From the NCBI GenBank assembly GCA_021014945.1, contig MU266443.1:21632-85631 (forward strand): a stretch of DNA of 64,000 nucleotides, given 5' to 3'. Below the pieces are notes generated by a model. That model had not been told where the DNA came from. It saw only the letters and a program-made list of their open reading frames with translations, and ran no database searches. A program made the translations under genes and the position numbers. Shown one piece after another: positions 47,466-59,019 of this stretch. Every line of letters begins with the position of its first letter. Positions within the stretch are counted from its first letter, which is position 1. The stretch comes from Leucogyrophana mollusca. Taxonomy: Eukaryota > Basidiomycota > Agaricomycetes > Boletales.

Positions 47466-49632
47466 CTATGACTTTGGGGACTGACTGAGGAGGGATCCGT
47501 ACCGGACCTCCTTAGGATTGAATCCCAATTCAGGTCCGGGAGTGGCCAACAGTGGGGTTCGCTCCAATGACGACGGGCGCGTCCCCGCGCGTTCGCGTTC
47601 GACAATGCTGGGAAGGGAGACGAATATCAGGGGTCTGCGACGCTGAACTAAATGGGTCAACTCACCCTCTCATGACAGCGGCACTGGTCAATCGCTTGGC
47701 GTGTCTCTTGCTCTGATTATCTTCATATCGGTCCGTTTCGTCAACGATTTCTTCCGAGATTATTTCCTACAAGACCTTAAGCACACTGCACTGGTACATT
47801 GTACATAAGGAACATACCTCGATTATGTCTGCCGGCGGGTGAAATAGGTGGCGCTTGTCAATATCAATGTTATGAGCTGAATAGCACGAACAAACCTTCA
47901 AGGGTGATTACACCAATAGCTCCGCCTGCAGTACCAGGCGAGCGACTTATTAAAAGGAGATGTGCACGGCCCGTCTGGCTGTAGCAGTATCAGCATGCGG
48001 ATGTACCACAGATGAAGACAGCATGCGTACAAGTAATCTAGCGCTTGAAAGCAGTTGATTGATGGGTGTGCTTCGGGTAAGATAGAAAGCGCAAAGTGGG
48101 ATACAGGTAGCGCTTGAGCGGGGTCATACACCAGGAGCTGATTGACATTAGCTTAGCCCGCAACGGACCCGTCATATTGGCACACCTTTTTGATGAGGAG
48201 CAATCCCAGGAAAGCTAAGGGGTTTCCGGGTTCGTGAACGGGGAAGCGGGAGTAACCGCTTGTCAAGCTGTGCTGGGGATTTAGTACACGTAAATTCAGG
48301 CACGGGAGCAAAAGGCGCACATTGAATCTACGGTCTCGTGATCGAGGATGGTATCCGAGCTCAGGGTGACGACGTCCTGCAAAAGGCTAAATCAGAGGAG
48401 AAAATTGTGAGTGTGAGCGGAACAAACTGACGCGTATAGGTGTCATAATTGTTTCTACATTCTTTGTGTTCAACTCCAATACACCATTCAAAATGCTGAT
48501 CTCGTCGTCGCGAAGGGGTTCCTCCCCAGTCCGATGGAACTGTAGAAAAGATTTTAGCTCGGCTTTTTTGTACGTGTGGGCCTCGTTGGCCCCTAGAACA
48601 CGGTCAAGGAGCTTGGCAATGGGGTACGCGATGGGTGCTAATATCGGATCACGCTAAGTTTCGGCAAAAGGAGAAAGAAGAAACGGCGCACCGAACAAGT
48701 ACATCATCCCGAGGACGAACGGAGCACAGCGTGCGCCTATGGCCAGTCCGTATCTCACGCTTACGGCTTGCGGTATGATTCTATGGCAATTCTTGGTCAG
48801 ACGACCAGTAAGCCAAGAATGAAAAAGATGCACGTACTCGCTACAAGGTTCAATTGGCGCATGGGTCATAGGATTATCAGACAAGGGGTTTCGGGGTGGT
48901 ACCTTTACGTACCCAAAAATAACTATCGAAGGGGTCAGAAGGCCGCATTATGGTGACTCCGAAGGGTGAACTCACCGATAGCAGTTGTGGATATAATCAC
49001 AGCCGCAATTCCACCACCAATCTAGGCCACGGTGAGCTTCGGAGTGGACGCACATGTCGAATGAAGACTCACGGCCCCATCGAGGAAGATTGGTAAACTT
49101 TCGTTCACAATCTATGAGTGAGAAGTGAGCGCGAGAAAGAGGGAGAATATTGCATTCTGGGCTTACCACGTTCCCTAACAGAAGCACCTAGTTGTTCCGG
49201 GAACGCTGTCAGTGTTCGCACACGTGAGGCTTGTAGCTTGTGGTGAATCTCACCACCAAGACCCAATGGCGACCCCTTTGCATGAGTTTCAGAACTGGTG
49301 AAGAATTGGATCGTTAAGAGGTTAGAGCAGATGCAAAACGCGTGCGACACCTTTCTGTGCATTCCGCATCTCTGTCACGTCCTCAGAGGAGGTTGCGAGC
49401 ACTCGGAGGTGGAGTTCGTCGAGACCCATGAGCCCCAAGGTCAGCCTATGCGGTAGATTAGCACTTGGAAACATATCGTGAAGATATCCTCAGCGTACCC
49501 TGCAAAGACACCACCAGCTAGAACGAGAACCGCGCTGATGGCCATCTTCCACCAGAACTCGGGGGATCCAACAGGCTCCTCAGTGGTTATGGGCTGCTCC
49601 TGCAACCATGCTCGGGCGATAGTAACGATCAT
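47466..49632 (-). CDS. mam3: Mam3/CNNM-type membrane protein (DUF21 + CBS domains)
   Basis: Ancient conserved domain protein of the CNNM family; the yeast member Mam3 affects Mn and Mg handling at the vacuole. The start at 49632 gives MIVTIARAWLQEQPITTEEP and then the first helix WWKMAISAVLVLAGGVFAGL. DUF21 continues TLGLMGLDELHLRVLATSSE, QRGRHWVLVVLLLGNV, IVNESLPIFLDGA, GGGIAAVIISTTAI and EIIPQAVSVRYGLAIGARC. CBS-pair sequence follows: ISILNGVLELNTKNVETIMT, VHEPGNPLAFLGLLLIKKL and GAIGVITLEDIIEEIISEEI. The C-terminal tail is polar and ends YGSLLSQSPKS at 47466. About a dozen small introns interrupt it. Conserved motifs are all present, so it looks functional. Confidence 0.93.
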
Positions 49633-50342
49633 GGGGACAAGATTTGTGAATTTGCGAGTGCAGTTAAAGAGATTTTATATGAGAAATTCGGAACCTAGTT
49701 CTTGTTTCGGCCGTAGGGTGCATGGAATATTGTTCCGACGTTCGAAGCTCGCTACAGATCGGTGTCCCGGTACCGCGCCTGAGAACACTGCAACCAGCTG
49801 AAACTTTGAAAGCAGATGACACTTGTTTCAATGTTCACTGTCAACGCCCGATGCTCAAGTTGTTAGAGAGGGTATTGTGCTGCTGGTTCTTGATCGGTCC
49901 TGCGGATGCTCCAATGTCTTCCCACGCTCCGATTGGCTGGTCAGTGGTCAGTGTCCCGCCAATATCCCTCAAACATTCTTGCGTGGTATAGCTTGCTTTG
50001 TCCGCTCATTTGTTCCTGTCCGTTCGTTATCAAGCATACTTGACTTGGAAGTCCTTATCTGACGCTCATGTTCTTGTGACTACATAGCAGGACTGATATC
50101 TATCTGTCGGGCCCCTGTTTGTTCCCTGATTTTTCACTTCTGTTTCATGGGCGGGCATAATCCTCCAGAGTTGGTTTCCTCCGCGATTTTTATTGCTCCA
50201 GGCGCTCCTTAAAGCGCTTGAGCTTGCACTGGCAGCTGAAGTCTTCCAACGTCTGTGTTATCACCATTTATTACATAATACCTCGCCAACGCCAAAATCA
50301 GCCTTCAACAAAATAAATCGCAAAGAGTATTGTCTTCTGTTC
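49633..50342. other. Divergent promoter region of Mam3-like and Trm2 genes
   Basis: About 700 bp between oppositely transcribed genes. The Trm2 frame is open upstream to about 50193 but has no ATG there. No other exon is supported. Confidence 0.5.
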
Positions 50343-52656
50343 ATGAACCACTTTGTCCAGAGGCTTGCTTATCCCCTCAGAGCCGTGCGCCAGGCAGGAC
50401 AAGCTCAGATATACACACGAGCAGCGTATCTCGGTTTATCCAAAAAAGCGACGATGGCGGAAGTTGGACAAGTAAGATCTCACCCTCCGTCCGATCAGGA
50501 GGACTCCTTGCCAGTGGAAAAGAGACCTCGTCTGGAATTCCCTACCACCGATGTCGCCGGCGAAGACGGTACTCAGGCCGCCACGTCCAACGGTCACGGC
50601 TCCTCGCGAAAGCAGGCGAAGAAGTTAGCGCGAAAGGACAAGAAGAAGCAGAAACATATTCTTCCGGAACCCTACTCTTCCGACGATGTCCTGTGGCGCG
50701 ATGTCATGGCGCTTCTTGGACAGGACGTGGTCAATCACGCCCTGGAAGAAGGCTCCGAGTGGGACTCTCCGTTCGAGTTCAAACAAGAGCTCGAGGTAGA
50801 AGTCTCAAAATTATCGTCTAATGGTATGTTCATTCTTATTGAAATTGATGAGCTGTCCATGTTACATCGTGCGATCATGACTGCCTCGTCGCACCGGCTG
50901 ACACCGGCTCCCCGTGCGCCGCGGTATCAGATCTTATTAGTCTGCGTGGCGAAGCTCTACTTTGTGCCTTCTCGTCGCAATATTGACTTTACAGAGTCTA
51001 CACAACTGGTGATCAGTAAATAAACGTGTTTTTGTCTTTGAAGCTTTATCTCTATCCACTTTTCACTCCTCTCGGTAGTGCATCGTTAAAGCAGTGTTTC
51101 AGGAGACGCCTTAGCACTAGCACCCGCCCCTCACCCTCCATGGGTCATTGTAGCCCCATTCGCGCTCCCCGGAGAGAAAATTAGCGTACGCGTGTACCGC
51201 AGCTCGCGTCTCCACTCCTTCGCGGATCTTCTGAGCGTCGATACTCCCAATCTGACCTTGCGCGATCCTACGCGAGTACGGTGCAAGTACTTTGGGAAAT
51301 GCTCTGGTTGCCAGTATCAGGTCAGAAGGAACAATTCGTGGTTGAATTACCCATTAAATATATTATCACTAGATGCTCTCTTATGAATCGCAGCTGGACA
51401 TCAAGAGGAACGTCGTTATCAAAGCATATCAGAACTTCTCGAGTAGGCCCAGCCTACTGATTACGCGGTGTGTGTTCTCATATTTCGCCAGGCTTGCCCG
51501 AATCATCGATACCATCGGTACTACCGACTATCGCGTCACCTTTGCAATACAACTATCGCACAAAAATTACGCCTCACTTTGAAGCACCTCCAAAGCGAGC
51601 CAAGAAAGCTCGAGAGGCTGAGGGGTTCGCGGATAGCGATACGAAGCCGGACTGGTTGAACATAGGGTTCAACCAGATCGGCAAGCGTTCCGTGATGGAC
51701 ATCGAGGTGAAACTAAGCAATGGTATTGTTTATTATAATGTCACTCATATCCATCCCATGTAGGAATGCCCGATAGCGACCCCCGTTCTGAACGAGGCGC
51801 TTGGTCCAATCCGAGAAAATGTTATAAAGTGCGTCGCTTGGGCTCTGACACCTGTCTAACCAACCGCTCATACCCATGTAGCAACATATGGAGCTACAAG
51901 AAGGGCGTGTCTCTCCTCCTTCGAGACTCGATAGATGCTTCAGCAACGGAAGCAGTCTCGCCGTCTGAGGCCTTGGACACCCTCTCCGCTGCACTCGAGA
52001 AACACGTGTGCATCACAGATCACAAGTCCACGGTCCGCGAGCGCGTTGGCGACAAGATCTTCGAGTTCCCCGGGCACTCGTTCTTCCAAAATAACAACTC
52101 CGTACTCGTCCCCCTAACCGACTACGTCCGCGACGCTATCTTCCCCTCCTCTCCCGCGCTTTCCCCGGAGGACCACCCCACGCACCTCGTTGATGCCTAC
52201 TGCGGGAGCGGGCTCTTCTCGATTATGCTCTCGCCCCACTTCTCCACCGTCGCGGGCATCGAGCTCTCCTCCGACTCTATCAAATTCGCGACACACAACG
52301 CTCTTCTCAACGACCTGCCCGCAGGGAAGTGTACCTTCCGCGCGGGAGATGCTGCGAATATATTCTCCGTAGTCGGGGACTTCCCGCCCGAGCGCACGGC
52401 CCTCATCATCGACCCCCCACGTAAAGGGACGGACGAGAAATTCATCGAGCAGCTGTTGGCTTTCCGGTGCAAGACTGTTGTCTACGTCAGCTGCAATGTG
52501 CATACGCAAGCGAGGGACATCGGGATGATATTAGAGGGGATGCAGAAGAAAGAAGGAGAGGGAGGGAAGAAGTATGTTCTGGAGAGCTTGAGGGGGTTTG
52601 ATTTATTCCCGCAGACAGCACACGTCGAATCCGTCGCTGTACTTCGCCTCGTTTAA
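50343..52656 (+). CDS. trm2: tRNA (uracil-5-)-methyltransferase, Trm2 type, 607 aa
   Basis: SAM-dependent enzyme making 5-methyluridine at position 54 of tRNA. Exons 50343-50823, 51103-51320, 51373-51442, 51492-51706, 51764-51828 and 51882-52656 give exactly 608 codons. The first 37 residues (MNHFVQRLAYPLRAVRQAGQ and following) are basic and look like a mitochondrial presequence; a second in-frame ATG at 50454 opens MAEVGQ. A Lys-rich segment SRKQAKKLARKDKKKQKHI follows. CKYFGKCSGCQYQ is the cysteine cluster of the TrmA/RumA family. The methyltransferase fold has THLVDAYCGSGLFSIMLSPH, IDPPRKGTDEKF and the catalytic cysteine in VVYVSCNVHTQARD. HVESVAVLRLV is the usual end. The first intron is long (279 nt) for this locus. 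Confidence 0.95.
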
Positions 52657-53020
52657 TGGGCAGGCGACAGAAAGCAATGCCTGGATTACGCCCACTCCTG
52701 CGACACTGAGCGAGTTCTTGTGCCGTTGTCCATGACTTCAGGGAGAGCATCGTCAAGACCTGAAACATGTATATCTGGTATCCAGTAAACATGGGGCGAA
52801 GAAGACAGAGACAACTGTTTTACCATGCGGATGGGGGTGACTTGTGTTGCTGTAAGTCGTGCAAGAGTGAAGACAATCCATGAAGGATGGACGAAGAAGG
52901 CATGGGTCGTACTGTTCATAGCGGAAGCATCCAGTCCAATTTCCGTCGACTCTATCAACTCACAATTAGATGAACGCATTCATACCGAAGAGAATCGTGT
53001 TCATACCCAAATATGCCCCT
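52657..53020. other. Intergenic between convergent Trm2 and WD40 copy A
   Basis: 3' ends of both genes. No exon is supported. Confidence 0.5.
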
Positions 53021-54795
53021 CTATCTCGAGCAGCATCTCAAAAAGCATATGTAATCCAGACACCCAACATACTCGTAGGAATCCGACGAATCCGAATCAC
53101 TGCTCACTTCATCTTCCACGGCCCTCCTTGGCCCAAGTCGGTGGGCTCTGTTCCTACGATTTCGTGGTGCAGCGATGACCACACGCTATGTACCAGAAAG
53201 GCGGACTTGCATCAGAGGAAAGTACAAGCACCAGGATAAAAGTACGTACGGGGAAGTCTTGTGCATGGGGTACATTCACAACCTGAGGCGCATCTGTAAC
53301 GGGTTGATGGTTCGATGTCTTCGGGCTCAAGGGCTTCTTCGACAACCCGGGCGAAGAACGATGCTTTTCCCTGCGAATGCGTGCCCATATGCGCCTAAGA
53401 CGACCACCTTGTAGGGGCTCAGGAGCCGGCAGATGAGGGGGCGCGTTTTCCTGTTTTGCTACACGCCTGGGTGATAAGCGGTCTCCGGGGTGTGATTGAA
53501 GCGTGGCAGGTAGCTAGATCCCAATATGCATTTATCAGTACACCATGAAACAATGAGAATTTGCTAGGTTAAAACACGAACGTCCAATATTGAATCATAT
53601 TCTTCACCAAGAACGGGTTTCCGCGGGGCGTGGTACACCGATGCTGATGCAGGATCGCGTTGGTCAGCGCGCGCGTTGCGTATAGCTGCTGGTAGCTAGC
53701 GAAAACCAACCGGTCTCAGCCTTAGTGACATTAGAGGTATGATGGCCTTACATCAAGGATCGACGCATCCAGAGGTTCAGTGCTGGCGCGCCGAGTACGG
53801 CTTGAGGAAGCAGCACCCGCTTGGTAGCTCGCGATGGCAGCTTCGACGTCCCATATGCGTATATTCCCATCAGCTGCGGAACTCGCAACATGTTTACCGT
53901 CGGGGGAGTAAGCTACGTCCTTGATGCCGTCACCATGATCGAGAGGCCTAGCAGCGAGCTGGCCTGTGCCAACATCCCAAATGCATGTTGTATGATCCGT
54001 TGAGCCAGTGATGAATCTCCGACCATCCGGCGATATTGCGAGAGATGAGATGAACTCCTTGTGTCCCACCCACGGACCGTTGATCAGACGCCCATCTTGT
54101 ATATCTCGAATCTCAATATTTCCACTTGCATCTCCACATATGATGTGGCGGCCGTCGCAAGAAAAGGAGATGGAAGGGAAATTATGAGGTCCTTGGAAAG
54201 GGCCTGCGACCAGAGACCCACTGGCCGCATCCCATACTCTGATCGAGTCATCGTATGAGCTGCTCGCGATCCGCTTGCCGTCCGCAGACCAAGCGACTGC
54301 AGAAACGGTGCTCGTGTGCCCTTGCATCGGTTCCATCACTTGTGCACCTGTCTCTAGACTCCACATCTGTATGGTCCTGCTATCCGAACCGGTGATCACA
54401 CGGCGGCTGTCTGGGGATATGGCGGTCGAAAATACGAGACCCGCGTCAAGCATATGGATAACGCGTCGGGTTTCGAAATCCCAGACGCGTACAGGAGTCC
54501 GGCCCCCAATGACGCTGACAAATTTGTTGCCGTCTGGCGAGACAGTGACAGACCATATCCCTTGTTCAAATCCTTCAATCGGCGTTCCGACAGCTTCGCC
54601 CGTCCCCACATCCCATATACGGATAGTCTTGTCATCAGAGCCGCTCACAAGAAAGCGGCCATCTGGAGTGTATGCAATACATTGGACTGAGCTCCTGTGC
54701 GCCCGAAGTATCATCGTACAGAACTGTTTATCTTCAGATTTGGGGCTTGTCACTGAACTCGATGGAGTGACCGCTGTGGAATCGCCTGTCGCCAT
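53021..54795 (-). CDS. WD40 seven-blade propeller protein, copy A, 490 aa
   Basis: Exons 54795-53752, 53513-53250 and 53185-53021 sum to 491 codons. Exon 1 encodes a short Ser/Thr-rich leader and seven WD repeats, for example SVQCIAYTPDGRFLVSGSDD, VSAVAWSADGKRIASSSYDD and IKDVAYSPDGKHVASSAADG, each ending in an IRIWD-like tetrad. Exon 2 is a basic Pro/Arg linker containing GRLRRIWARIRREKHRSS and ending VVNVPHAQDFP. Exon 3 starts RVVIAAPRNRRNRAHR, has an acidic Ser/Asp cluster, and ends YEYVGCLDYICFLRCCSR. That ending is shared by the other two copies, which supports the exon choice. WD propellers are binding platforms, and the cysteine-rich hydrophobic end could be lipidated and tether the protein to a membrane, but that is inference. 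The partner is unknown. Confidence 0.88.
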
Positions 54796-55930
54796 AGAGT
54801 ATGAGTCCGCCGTTCGTTGTGTGTTACTCCCTCGAACTTGTGGACAGGTGTGGACAACCTACGGGACTACAGTTCGCAATACCAACGCGATGCTGGGGGC
54901 GTCAATTTCCCGGAATCTTTCAGGCTTTCTCCATATGTGTACATGCCCTGGGTCTCCTGTGGCTCCCAGCCGTAGCTGGCCCTGTCAAGAACCTGAGCTC
55001 TCTCGGCGACATCCAGCCTCCACCTTCAGGGCGCCACGGCACGCTCGGAGGAAAAATTATTCCGACCGTGAACTGGAGGCCAAATTCGTTGGATACTATG
55101 GGGCACAGGCGAAAACGAGAGCATGTAAGACTATTATGGTGAACTTTGTTGGAGCCTGTTGGAGCGGGATGTGACACTGACGCTGACAGAGATCTGTGAT
55201 GTGGCGGGCCGCCACCTGCCGCCACGGCTACTACACGCCACACCAATATTCTTTCTCAACAATGAACTCCACATCTGTGGGGACTCAGAATCCAGGACTG
55301 GAGTATTACTGTAAGTATGGATATTTCTCGCCTCGCCTATCAATTTCTAGGAGGATACGCTGCCTCCAGGTGTTTCGAGTATTCAATCTCCAAGGATCGA
55401 GCCCCACGTCTTACACACATCTGTGTGGCTTATGGAAAATGCAATCCAGGATCTTCGGCGCATAGTTATTCCTGTTTTGACTACTCAGAACCAAAGCAGG
55501 CAATTTCAGCACTGGCCTCTCGACAAACATCACCAACAGAATTCGAAGCAAGGGCGGCCTTACACCTGGAGTCCGATCTCTGCGGCGGGCGTTGGGCTCG
55601 GAACCATTATGTATCATAGGCAAGGGCGTCAACCGAAAATTCCCTTCTCCTTTGCGTGAGGCTGTTACCAACACCATCGTTATCAGCGAGCGCCTCGCCA
55701 GTCGTGGTTGATACCATCACCATTATGTCACGGTCAAACTGGTTCAAGGAGTCTGCGGTAAGTGCGGGTGAAGAACTTTGGGGATAAGGTGGGTGTTCAG
55801 AGTCACAAGTTTCATGATAACGTAGGGTCAAGAGACCAACCTGCCGATTTCATAACACGTTGAAGAGAACGTTAATTATTCCAGCTCTCTCTTCAGTTCC
55901 TCTTCGAGCTTGTTTAACGATCACGGTGCC
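54796..55930. other. Intergenic, no gene recognised
   Basis: Upstream of WD40 copy A and of the DUF6533 gene. A candidate exon pair at 55262-55400 fails because the splice would create a stop at once. No gene is called. Confidence 0.4.
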
Positions 55931-57694
55931 ATGGCCTCCATTACAGAACTTCTCCTCATGACACAGTCAACAAACTATTGGACCAGTAAGAACTCACCCA
56001 TTTCGTGCTTTGAGCTGATTGTAAGCTGATCGGCATTATCAGCTGCCGCGGCCGCGGCTGTTGCCTATGACCAAGGTGAGTTGCTTTGCATGTCATGGAA
56101 GGTACACCTCTTGATGTGCGAACGCCCAGCTCTCATGTTTTCGCAAGAGGTGACGTTCTGAGTATCGCAGCGTTGCGCAGATCGTACTTACGAGAGACTC
56201 GTAGGTAGACTTTATATGGGTGTGTTTCCAGCCTCGTTCACGGGAGGGGAAACTTAGCTCGCTGTAGAACCGCCGATGGAGCGTTATGACGGCATTCTAC
56301 TTCATCGTGCGTACGAATTTGTGTTTGCTTTGATTTGAACTAGCTTTCAACTAAAATTGTTTCGTCGTATGTAAGGCTCGCTACTCTGGCTCGCTATGTA
56401 CAATGTGAGCCCGAAGTGGATTTCCCCCGTGCCTGTGGCTTACTCGGAAATGCCCTTGGATCCACAGCGCAACTGCAGCGTGTATGATCAGTTCTTCGGG
56501 GGTAGTGGGTGCTTACTCAATGGCTTCATACAGGGGTCTTGCGCCTTAATTGGACACTGACTGTGAGTCTTTATTGATGTGGGACAGTAAAGCACAGTCG
56601 ATGACAGATAACCGTTCAGGGGTAAAGTTGATTGCGAACCTTGATGCTCACTTATCACTGACATGGGCACACTCTGATGCCTGCGTTTAGCTGTAAGGAA
56701 GTCTGATCTCATGCACTTCTCTTCAGCGATCACCTCATGTTCCATCTTGTTTCGCAGGGATTGATATCTATCTGGTCGTGAATTGGTCAGGCAATATCTT
56801 CATATTAGCTATGCAGGGTACGTGACATGTTGTATCTGGACATCGAATCTTACCGACGTCCCTTATTCCAAGTTATACTTCTCTTGCGAGCCTACGCTCT
56901 GTGTAACCAGTCGAAGAGGGTGTTAGTATTTCTACTAGTGTGCTTTTTCTGCCAGGCGGTCGCTGTAATGATCATGGCCGGAATGATATTTAACATGCGT
57001 GTCATGAAGCAGTATGGTACGTTCCACCTGTGTCTCCTAAGCGTCGATGATTGTATGGCCTCGCTCCTCACCATACTGCACAGTCATATCCGTAGGCCCT
57101 TCCATCGGCAGTGTCGAACAAATCACCCAAGTTGATCCCTCCGCATTCACACCGTCACCGCAATACAGTTCATTCCTCCTCGTATCATACGATGTGCTTG
57201 TATTCCTTTTTGCGCTATTTGGGTTCTCGAGACATGTTCTCGAAGCGAGGAGGATTGACGGAGGATGGTCCGTCAATGCGTTGGTAAAACTTTTGGTAGT
57301 CGACCAGATGCTTTACTTCATGTGGTAAGTCGTGGCTTGCCGTGCAGTCCATACAAGAAGATATAGTTGACCGTGTATCACGGAATCACCAGCTTTCTGG
57401 GGTGGTTGGTGCTTTCACTCGCCAACGACTTCACTTTTGACGTGCGCACACACAATGATTAACATAGGGACAACATTGGTTGATGAGCTGACTACTGTTG
57501 TTCCTTAGTATCAGACGCTCAACATCGTAGTCAACATTTTCAACGCACTCGCAGTCATCGTCGGTCCACGTATGGTGATCGGCCTCCGTGCCTACGAGCT
57601 CAAGACAAGAGATTCGGGACCTACATTTGAGGAAGAACTAGACACGATCGAATTCGGTGCTAGGACTTGGCCACGTGGACAAGAAGATGAGTGA
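55931..57694 (+). CDS. DUF6533-type seven-helix membrane protein, second locus
   Basis: Member of the same Agaricomycete family as the gene at 14.8-16.3 kb. The ATG at 55931 opens MASITELLLMTQSTNYWT. Exons then give AAAAAAVAYDQ, ALMFSQE and VDFIW, together the DUF6533 signature ending in EVDFIW, followed by NRRWSVMTAFYFIVR and LLWLAMYN. Helical exons continue GIDIYLVVNWSGNIFILAMQ, FQVILLLRAYALCNQSKRVL (RAYAL motif), LVFLLVCFFCQAVAVMIMAG and SSFLLVSYDVLVFLFALFGF. After an intron, NIVVNIFNALAVIVGPRMVI and GLRAYELKTRD lead to an acidic tail with TGA at 57692-57694. At least eight short introns are inferred. Role unknown; it shares only family membership with the first locus. Confidence 0.8.
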
Positions 57695-59019
57695 GAGTAG
57701 CCTATTGAAGCAATGGAACCTGAGGCCTGATGGTCACCACCAGTTGTGTTATACTTGTCTTCTGGGATGTGGACGGGGCGACTGATGGTACCATCGACAG
57801 AATGTATGGCATGAGTTATATGTACGAGCATCAGAATTCAGGCTTCTATCTCCCCATTCTATACCGAAGGCCCAGGTGGTTTTCTTCCAAAGACTCTGGG
57901 TCTCGTTCTTCACCTGACTGTGTGACCCACTCCCTGGGGGTAAACTTGATTATGCTCGGATCTATTTGAACAAGGCCTTCCCTCTCGTATTTAACCGGCA
58001 CACAGGCTAACTACCCCGCGAGGGCCCGTAATGACGACCAGCGTGGTCATGAAAATGAGAGTTGCATCGAGTATCGGGAACTAGCAATGCGAGATGATCA
58101 GTACTCCAGGGAAAAGAACATGTTCATTACGAACCAAACGTTGGTGCGGAGACGAGGTGCGTCTCTGATAGGGGCGAGCATTCCCAGTCAACAAACGCCC
58201 ATCAAAATCAAAGAACGAGTTTCAAACGTACCAGAGGAAGTACAGCACATGATCGGCGACCAAAAGCTACATTAGGAGGTTGGCGCTCAGCAACTACTCC
58301 GACATGTGTTCCCCTAGCTTCCCGAGCGTGGTTCCCAAACGCAAATAGCGCGGAACCAAACACCATGATGTCAAATGCTAAACCGTCGGGAACAGTCTAC
58401 GATATACAAAGCCGTCGAGGGTGCTTTGCCGAGAGACGCCTCCAGTGGGGACCGAACCATGGCATCCACAGCCTATCGTGTTTCACCTGGTTCTTAGGCA
58501 TAGCAGGACCGGTTTAATGGCCCAGGAGTGCCGTTCTGCGAGATCGTCTTCGAGTGCGTGTGACGCCCAAATCCCCCTAGTCGGTAAGGGATACAATCCG
58601 ATTTGGTACTTAAAACCTATACCCGAGCTCAAGGCGCCGACCGCCAGGGGTATGTCTGGTGAAAATCGAAAGCGTGTCCATATTGTTTGCCTTTGCACGA
58701 GCTTTGAGAGGTAGGGAGGTTTAAGACGGAAGGTCCGTTTCCTCCATAGATGAAGACAGCAACTGAATACTATATTAGGACTTCTGGAAGTAAAAGTAAG
58801 CGCAAGAAGGACAGTGGGATGATAGATAGGGAAAGCCCGTGTCAGGTGTGTCACCGACGTTAGGCAAAGCGGTCTAGCACGCACCGAGGCGTACTCCAGC
58901 GCAAATAGCATAGTTCCTTCCAGGAAAGAGAAGGGATCGCCGACAGGCAAATGCAGCACATCCAGGGTCAAGCGCCTCGCGTGATGGTCACGCGATCGAC
59001 TCAAGAACACCCACCGACC
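57695..59019. other. Intergenic and 3' flank of WD40 copy B
   Basis: No gene is seen from 57695 to about 58440. From about 58440 to 59019 the sequence resembles 61370-61923 downstream of copy C (for example CTCCATAGATGAA and AGGTTTAAGA blocks in the same order). It was therefore duplicated together with the WD40 gene and is probably 3' untranslated or flanking DNA. Confidence 0.55.

Noticed and set aside
50824..51023. Extension of the Trm2 first exon to a stop at 51023 as a separate short gene
   Set aside because: The protein sequence after SSNG has no family resemblance, while splicing to 51103 restores the conserved Trm2 sequence exactly in frame.
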